Source: an uncultured Collinsella sp. (GTDB lineage Bacteria; Actinomycetota; Coriobacteriia; Coriobacteriales; Coriobacteriaceae). From it: a stretch of 9,707 nucleotides of DNA. Below, in pieces: positions 6,325 through 9,707 of the stretch. Both the position numbers and the translations under genes were made by a program. Below the pieces are notes generated by a model. That model made no database searches, was not told the origin of the DNA, and worked only from the letters and a program-made list of their open reading frames with translations. The stretch's first letter is position 1. Every line of letters begins with the position of its first letter. The DNA lies in NCBI GenBank assembly GCA_902463875.1, contig CABQHR010000057.1, forward strand, positions 1-9,707, given 5' to 3'.

Positions 6325-7932
6325 ATGGGATCTGATGTGAAGATCGCACGCGCGTTGATCTCGGTTACCGATAAAACGGGTGTCGTCGATTTCGCACGGA
6401 CGCTGGTCGATGACTTTGGCGTCGAGATCATCTCTACGGGCGGCACGGCTCGTGCCATCGAGGACGCGGGCGTTCCCGTAACCCCCATCGAGGAGTTCAC
6501 GGGCTATCCCGAGATGATGGACGGCCGCGTTAAGACCCTGCACCCCAAGGTTCACGGCGCGCTGCTGGCCCGCCGCGATTCCGAGCAGCACATGCAGGAG
6601 GCCGCTCAGCACGGCATTAAGCTGATCGACCTGGTCGTCGTCAACCTGTACGAGTTCGAGAAGACCGTCGCCAACCCCGAGGTCACCTTTGCGGACGCCA
6701 TCGAGCACATCGACATCGGCGGTCCCTCCATGCTGCGCTCTGCCGCCAAGAACGCCGTGAGCGTTACCGTTATCTCCGACCCGGCTGACTACGACGCCGT
6801 CCTGGCCGAGATGCACGAGACTGGCGGCTGCACCACGCTTGCCACCCGTCGTCGCCTGCAGGTGAAGGTCTACCAGACCACCGCCGCCTACGACACGGCT
6901 ATCTCCCGTTGGCTTGCCGCCCAGGCAAGCGACGTGGCGGACACTTCTGCCAAGCTCGAGATCTCGCTGGAAAAGGTCGACGACCTGCGCTATGGCGAGA
7001 ACCCGCAGCAGAAGGCCACGGTCTATCGCTTTGCCGAGGGCTGCGAGAACACCGCGAGCTCTCAGTTCCCGCTCGTGGGCTCCGAGCAGATTCAGGGCAA
7101 GCCGCTCAGCTACAACAACTATCTGGACGCCGACGCCGCTTGGAACCTGGTTCGCGAGTTCGACGAGCCGGCCTGCGTGATCCTCAAGCATCAGAACCCC
7201 TGCGGTTCCGCCGTTGCCGAGGACATCACGGCCGCCTACGACCGCGCTTTCGCCTGCGATCCCAAGAGCGCCTTCGGCGGCATCATCGCCTGCAACCGCG
7301 AGGTTCCCTTTGAGCTGGTTGAGCACTTCGCCGACCAGAACAAGCAGTTCGTCGAGGTCATCATCGCCCCGGGCTACACCGATGAGGCGCTCGAGCGCAT
7401 GGCCAAGCGCCCTAACCTGCGTGTGTTAGCGACCGGCGGCGTGGACCACGGCGCCCAGGTGGAGCTGCGCTCCATCGACGGCGGCATGCTGGTGCAGGAA
7501 GTCGACCACGTGACCGAGGATCCCGCGACCTTTACGTTCCCCACCGACCGCAAGCCCACCGACGCCGAGATGGCCGAGCTCGAGTTTGCCTGGAAGGTCT
7601 GCAAGGGCGTCAAGTCCAACGCTATTCTGGTCTCCAAGGGCAAGGCCGGCATTGGCATGGGCCCGGGTCAGCCCAACCGCGTTGACTCCGCGCTGCTTGC
7701 CTGTGAGCGCGCCGAGGATTTCTGCGAGCGCGAGGGCGTGGAGAAGGGCGGCTTTGCCTGCGCAAGCGACGCGTTCTTCCCGTTCCGCGACAACGTTGAC
7801 GTGCTTGCCGCGCACGGCGTGACCTGCATCATCCAGCCCGGCGGCTCCAAGCGTGACGACGAGAGCATCCAAGCCTGCAACGAGCATGGTATTGCGATGG
7901 TCTTCACCGGAGCCAGGCATTTTAGGCACTAG
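6325..7932 (+). CDS. purH: Bifunctional AICAR formyltransferase / IMP cyclohydrolase
   Basis: This 535-residue enzyme carries out the last two steps of purine synthesis: it formylates AICAR with 10-formyltetrahydrofolate and closes the ring of FAICAR to give IMP. The N-terminal MGS-like cyclohydrolase domain shows STGGTAR (37-43) and a block from [11 protein letters not shown] to LHPKVHG (60-78). The C-terminal formyltransferase domain shows RYGENPQQ (222-229), the catalytic pair K288-H289 in [12 protein letters not shown] (315-319), GQPNRVDS (448-455) and PGGSKRDDE followed by FTGARHFRH at the very end, the usual C-terminus of the family. Length is close to the usual 510-530 residues. AGGAGGA 4 nt before the ATG fixes the start. 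It stands apart from other pur genes here. The protein should be cytoplasmic. Confidence 0.98.
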   Translation: MGSDVKIARALISVTDKTGVVDFARTLVDDFGVEIISTGGTARAIEDAGVPVTPIEEFTGYPEMMDGRVKTLHPKVHGALLARRDSEQHMQEAAQHGIKLIDLVVVNLYEFEKTVANPEVTFADAIEHIDIGGPSMLRSAAKNAVSVTVISDPADYDAVLAEMHETGGCTTLATRRRLQVKVYQTTAAYDTAISRWLAAQASDVADTSAKLEISLEKVDDLRYGENPQQKATVYRFAEGCENTASSQFPLVGSEQIQGKPLSYNNYLDADAAWNLVREFDEPACVILKHQNPCGSAVAEDITAAYDRAFACDPKSAFGGIIACNREVPFELVEHFADQNKQFVEVIIAPGYTDEALERMAKRPNLRVLATGGVDHGAQVELRSIDGGMLVQEVDHVTEDPATFTFPTDRKPTDAEMAELEFAWKVCKGVKSNAILVSKGKAGIGMGPGQPNRVDSALLACERAEDFCEREGVEKGGFACASDAFFPFRDNVDVLAAHGVTCIIQPGGSKRDDESIQACNEHGIAMVFTGARHFRH

Positions 7933-7936
7933 AGGC

Positions 7937-8030
7937 TTTCCCAAGCACCCGACCTTGCCCCTCAAACCGTCGCTTGCGTACATTTAGTACGCGGCGCTCC
8001 TCTTTCGGGGCAATCTCGGGCACTTGGAAA
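7937..8030. repeat. Long imperfect inverted repeat after purH
   Basis: Starting 4 nt after the purH stop, a chain of matching blocks folds back on itself: TTTCCCAAG 7937-7945 with CTTGGAAA 8023-8030, CCCGA 7948-7952 with TCGGG 8016-8020, TTGCCCC 7955-7961 with GGGGCAA 8007-8013, and GCGTAC 7976-7981 with GTACGC 7987-7992 around the loop ATTTA. No T-run follows. The four collinear blocks make a 94-nt interrupted hairpin. It could stabilise the purH mRNA end, assist termination, or be a REP/BIME-type dispersed repeat. Confidence 0.6.
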
Positions 8031-8034
8031 ACCC

Positions 8035-8062
8035 TTAATGGGATGTTTCTCTATCCCATTAA
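8035..8062. repeat. 10-bp perfect hairpin
   Basis: TTAATGGGAT (8035-8044) pairs with ATCCCATTAA (8053-8062) around an 8-nt loop, only 4 nt after the preceding long inverted repeat. No T-run follows on the plus strand; on the minus strand it would be followed by GGGTTTT. Its role is not clear. Confidence 0.5.
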
Positions 8063-8103
8063 ACTGTTCGGTCGCCTGACCATATCGTCAAAATAATCTC
8101 TGC

Positions 8104-8139
8104 AAAAGACGGCTGCTCCGTTTGGAGGGCCGTCTTTTT
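8104..8139 (+). terminator. Intrinsic terminator between purH and next gene
   Basis: AAAAGACGGC (8104-8113) pairs with GCCGTCTTTT (8129-8138); an inner CTCC 8116-8119 / GGAG 8124-8127 extends the stem around a GTTT loop, and the stem runs into five T's (8135-8139). This is a textbook plus-strand terminator, 171 nt after the purH stop, and separates purH from the gene at 8180. Confidence 0.85.
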
Positions 8140-8147
8140 GGTATAAG
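8139..8147 (+). promoter_or_regulatory. Extended -10 promoter abutting the terminator
   Basis: TGGTATAAG has the extended -10 form TGn-TATAAT with one mismatch. Its first T is the last T of the terminator tract. A start about 7 nt downstream, near 8153-8155, would give a leader of about 25 nt ending in AAAGG 8168-8172 and the ATG at 8180. No good -35 is seen, which extended -10 promoters tolerate. Confidence 0.5.
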
Positions 8148-8179
8148 AGGACGGAATGACTAACACGAAAGGTATGACC

Positions 8180-8887
8180 ATGCCCCAGATTGATGATGCC
8201 GAGCTGTTTGGCAATGCCGAGGATCAGCGTGCGTACGAGGACTTTTGCGCCAATCAGGAGGCGGTCGAGAAGTTCACGCTCGACAAGCCCGCGCTTGTCT
8301 GCCGTTGGCGTATGTCCAACAAAAAGGTGCCCATGCTCAACCGCCACATCCGCGCGCTGTCCGAGCGCCTGGTGCAGGGCGAACCGCTTACCCATAACAT
8401 GCTCAGCTGGGCCAAACAGCACGTTGAGTGGTCGCTAGCCGAGGGCGACTATACCGCGCACGACGGCGTGCTCATGCTGGTGATCGACATCAACGGCAAC
8501 GCCGCCATGACAGTGGGGGAGTACGAGCCGCTCGCCGATACGTCAGCCAAGGCGCTGCGTGCCCGTTCTGCCGAGGCCCGTTCCGAGGCCGACGAAACCG
8601 GCGTGGCGCCCGAGCTGCTTGCTGCCGTCAACGACGGCGAGCTGGCCTTTGTGGCGCCGGCGGACGAGCGCCTGTGCGGCACGGCGACGCTCATCGAACA
8701 GCTGGCCCAGACCAAGGACATCCCGGTCACGCGCGTAGACATTCCCGCTCAGCTCAAGGGCGCGCTGTTCCTGGTGAGCGACGAGCACGGCGTGGTCCCC
8801 GCCGACGGTACCGATGCCGCCGAGGCGGACGCCGCCACGGTCGCCTTCTTCGCCGACGGCTACGAAAAGCTCCGCGCCCGTCGCTAA
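8180..8887 (+). CDS. Uncharacterised 235-residue cytoplasmic protein
   Basis: I do not recognise this protein. Three in-frame ATGs compete: 8156, 8174 and 8180. I chose 8180 because AAAGG (8168-8172) is 7 nt upstream and because the predicted promoter would start transcription close to 8156, leaving no room for a ribosome site there; 8156 would give 243 residues. The protein has no signal peptide or membrane helix. Residues about 1-100 are mixed helical, with WRMSNKKVPMLNRH (near 44-57) and HNMLSWAKQHVEW (near 72-84). About 92-110 reads as strands with VLMLVIDINGNAAM. An Ala/Glu/Arg-rich helix runs from about 118 to 140. The C-terminal 80 residues look like an alpha/beta unit. It is flanked by a terminator on its left and hairpins on its right, so it is probably a single-gene unit. 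Confidence 0.75.
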   Translation: MPQIDDAELFGNAEDQRAYEDFCANQEAVEKFTLDKPALVCRWRMSNKKVPMLNRHIRALSERLVQGEPLTHNMLSWAKQHVEWSLAEGDYTAHDGVLMLVIDINGNAAMTVGEYEPLADTSAKALRARSAEARSEADETGVAPELLAAVNDGELAFVAPADERLCGTATLIEQLAQTKDIPVTRVDIPAQLKGALFLVSDEHGVVPADGTDAAEADAATVAFFADGYEKLRARR

Positions 8888-8931
8888 ATGATTATTCTGG
8901 GACGGGGATTAAAGAATCATTTTGGTCCCCG
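8886..8931 (+). terminator. Interlocking hairpins at the 3' end of the unknown gene
   Basis: AAATGATT (8886-8893, starting inside the TAA stop) pairs with AATCATTT (8915-8922), and CGGGGA (8903-8908) pairs with TCCCCG (8926-8931). The two stems cross, so they are either alternatives or an H-type pseudoknot. The first stem ends in a run of four T's and could act as a weak terminator, although it is AT-rich. The second carries a GGGGA core like the repeats elsewhere in the window. Confidence 0.45.
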
Positions 8932-8992
8932 CCACCGCTGCGAGTGCGAGGCGGACAAAACGCCCCCGCTCGCGAACAGTTCTGTCACCTTG

Positions 8993-9008
8993 GCACCGCG
9001 CGCGGTGC
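8993..9008. promoter_or_regulatory. Perfect 16-nt palindrome, possible operator
   Basis: GCACCGCGCGCGGTGC is fully self-complementary. It lies 58 nt before the response-regulator start codon and overlaps the predicted -35 region of its promoter, a usual place for a repressor or autoregulator site. OmpR-family proteins more often bind direct repeats, so the binding protein may be another one. A second, shorter inverted pair CTGC 9013-9016 / GCAG 9023-9026 follows. Confidence 0.45.
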
Positions 9009-9033
9009 ACACCTGCAGTTTCGCAGCCATAAT
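9006..9033 (+). promoter_or_regulatory. Candidate promoter of the response regulator gene
   Basis: TGCACA (9006-9011) and CATAAT (9028-9033) are separated by 16 nt and match the -35 and -10 consensus at four and five positions. The start would fall near 9040, giving a leader of about 27 nt that includes GAGGGGAG (9051-9058), the ribosome site 8 nt before the ATG. Confidence 0.45.
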
Positions 9034-9066
9034 GGTGGCAAGACAACCAAGAGGGGAGCGGAATCC

Positions 9067-9707
9067 ATGGCGCTGATCTATATCGTTGAGGACGACGAGC
9101 CCATTCGTCGCGAGCTTGCCGATATCCTTGCCCGTGCCGGTTTTGAGGTCGAGGCCTGCGAGTCGTTCGAGCATGTCTCGCGTGACATCCTGGCCGCTGC
9201 ACCCGACTTGGTACTGCTCGACCTGACGCTTCCCGTCAAAGACGGCCAGCATATCTGCCACGAAGTCCGCCGCGAATCCGAGGTTCCCATCATCGTCCTC
9301 ACGTCGCGCACGACCGAGATCGACGAGGTCATGGCCATGACGCTCGGCGCGGACGACTTTGTTCCCAAGCCCTATAGCGCGCGCGTGCTCGTGGCGCGCA
9401 TCAATGCCTTGCTGCGTCGCACCGCGGCGGCGGGCGAGCGCAGCACACTTGTCCACAAGGGCCTGGAGCTCGATCTCGCTCGCTCCATGGTCATCAACAT
9501 GCAAACCGGCACCAGTACCGAGCTCACCAAAAACGAGCTGCGTATCCTCTCGCTGCTTCTGGGCCGCGCGGGCAAGATCGTTTCGCGCTCGGCCATCATG
9601 CAGGACCTGTGGGACTCCGACGCCTTCGTGGACGACAATACGCTCACCGTCAACATCAACCGCCTGCGCACCACGCTCGAAAAAATCGGCATCAAGGGGT
9701 ATTTGAC
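9067..9707 (+). CDS. OmpR-family response regulator, BceR/GraR-like, partial
   Basis: The reading frame stays open from the ATG at 9067 to the window edge (213 full codons), so the C-terminus is missing, probably by only about 10-20 residues. The receiver domain (1-120) has the acidic pair D9-D10, the phosphoacceptor D52 in LLDLTLP, the switch T79 and the conserved K101 in VPKPY. The winged-helix DNA-binding domain starts near 128; LTKNELRIL (153-161), KIVSR (170-174), LWDSD (181-185) and DDNTLTVNINRLR (189-201) resemble the BceR/GraR subgroup, which responds to peptide antibiotics through an intramembrane-sensing kinase and a BceAB-type ABC transporter. That subgroup call is inference from the recognition-helix region. 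Partner genes would be expected just beyond the edge. GAGGGGAG lies 8 nt before the start, preceded by a candidate promoter and a palindrome. Confidence 0.92.
   Translation, partial: MALIYIVEDDEPIRRELADILARAGFEVEACESFEHVSRDILAAAPDLVLLDLTLPVKDGQHICHEVRRESEVPIIVLTSRTTEIDEVMAMTLGADDFVPKPYSARVLVARINALLRRTAAAGERSTLVHKGLELDLARSMVINMQTGTSTELTKNELRILSLLLGRAGKIVSRSAIMQDLWDSDAFVDDNTLTVNINRLRTTLEKIGIKGYL

Noticed and set aside
6280..7326. 348-codon minus-strand frame opposite purH
   Set aside because: It lies fully opposite the conserved purH coding sequence and its upstream region, has Gly/Val/Leu-rich low-information content, and matches no family.
1..9707. tRNA, rRNA, CRISPR array, transposase or phage genes
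   Set aside because: I looked for cloverleaf, regularly spaced identical repeats and the relevant protein motifs on both strands and saw none. The repeats reported are too few and too diverged for a CRISPR array.

Overview
The window looks like chromosomal DNA of a high-GC Gram-positive gut bacterium of the Coriobacteriia, most likely Collinsella or a close relative. This rests on base composition, codon use and the general look of the proteins; no rRNA or other marker gene is present, so the genus is an inference. Seven protein genes are supported, one of them cut by the right edge. They look like separate short transcription units rather than one operon.

Left part (1-2502). Positions 1-431 hold no convincing gene but contain an imperfect inverted repeat with two 46-nt arms. 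Then come a 79-residue two-helix membrane protein (432-671), a calcineurin-like metallophosphoesterase (757-1482), and, convergent with it, glutamyl-Q tRNA(Asp) synthetase (gluQ, 2502-1498, minus strand). The gluQ start codon lies 7 nt after a good -10 box, so its message may be leaderless.

Middle (2503-6052). A 509-nt non-coding stretch carries an orphan 13-bp hairpin and a tandem repeat with a GGGGACGTTC core. Next is a 648-residue DUF2207-type membrane protein with a signal peptide, three later membrane helices and a glycine-rich tail. Its 3' flank (4959-5410) is the most unusual non-coding DNA here: a 228-bp unit bounded by 31-nt inverted repeats (27/31 matching) encloses a very strong terminator-like hairpin and smaller stems, and is followed by a second repeat pair with the GGGGACGTTC core. 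A GNAT acetyltransferase (6052-5411, minus strand) follows.

Right part (6053-9707). purH encodes the bifunctional enzyme for the last two steps of IMP synthesis. Its 3' flank holds three inverted repeats in a row: a long imperfect one, a 10-bp hairpin and a canonical terminator whose T-tract runs directly into an extended -10 promoter for the next gene. That gene encodes a 235-residue protein I do not recognise. After a stretch with interlocking hairpins and a perfect 16-nt palindrome, the window ends inside an OmpR-family response regulator whose DNA-binding region resembles the BceR/GraR group. That group usually controls defence against peptide antibiotics.

The coding content is mostly ordinary housekeeping. 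No CRISPR array, phage module, transposase gene, tRNA or rRNA was seen. The points worth following up are the non-coding repeat elements and the regulatory layout at several gene starts.
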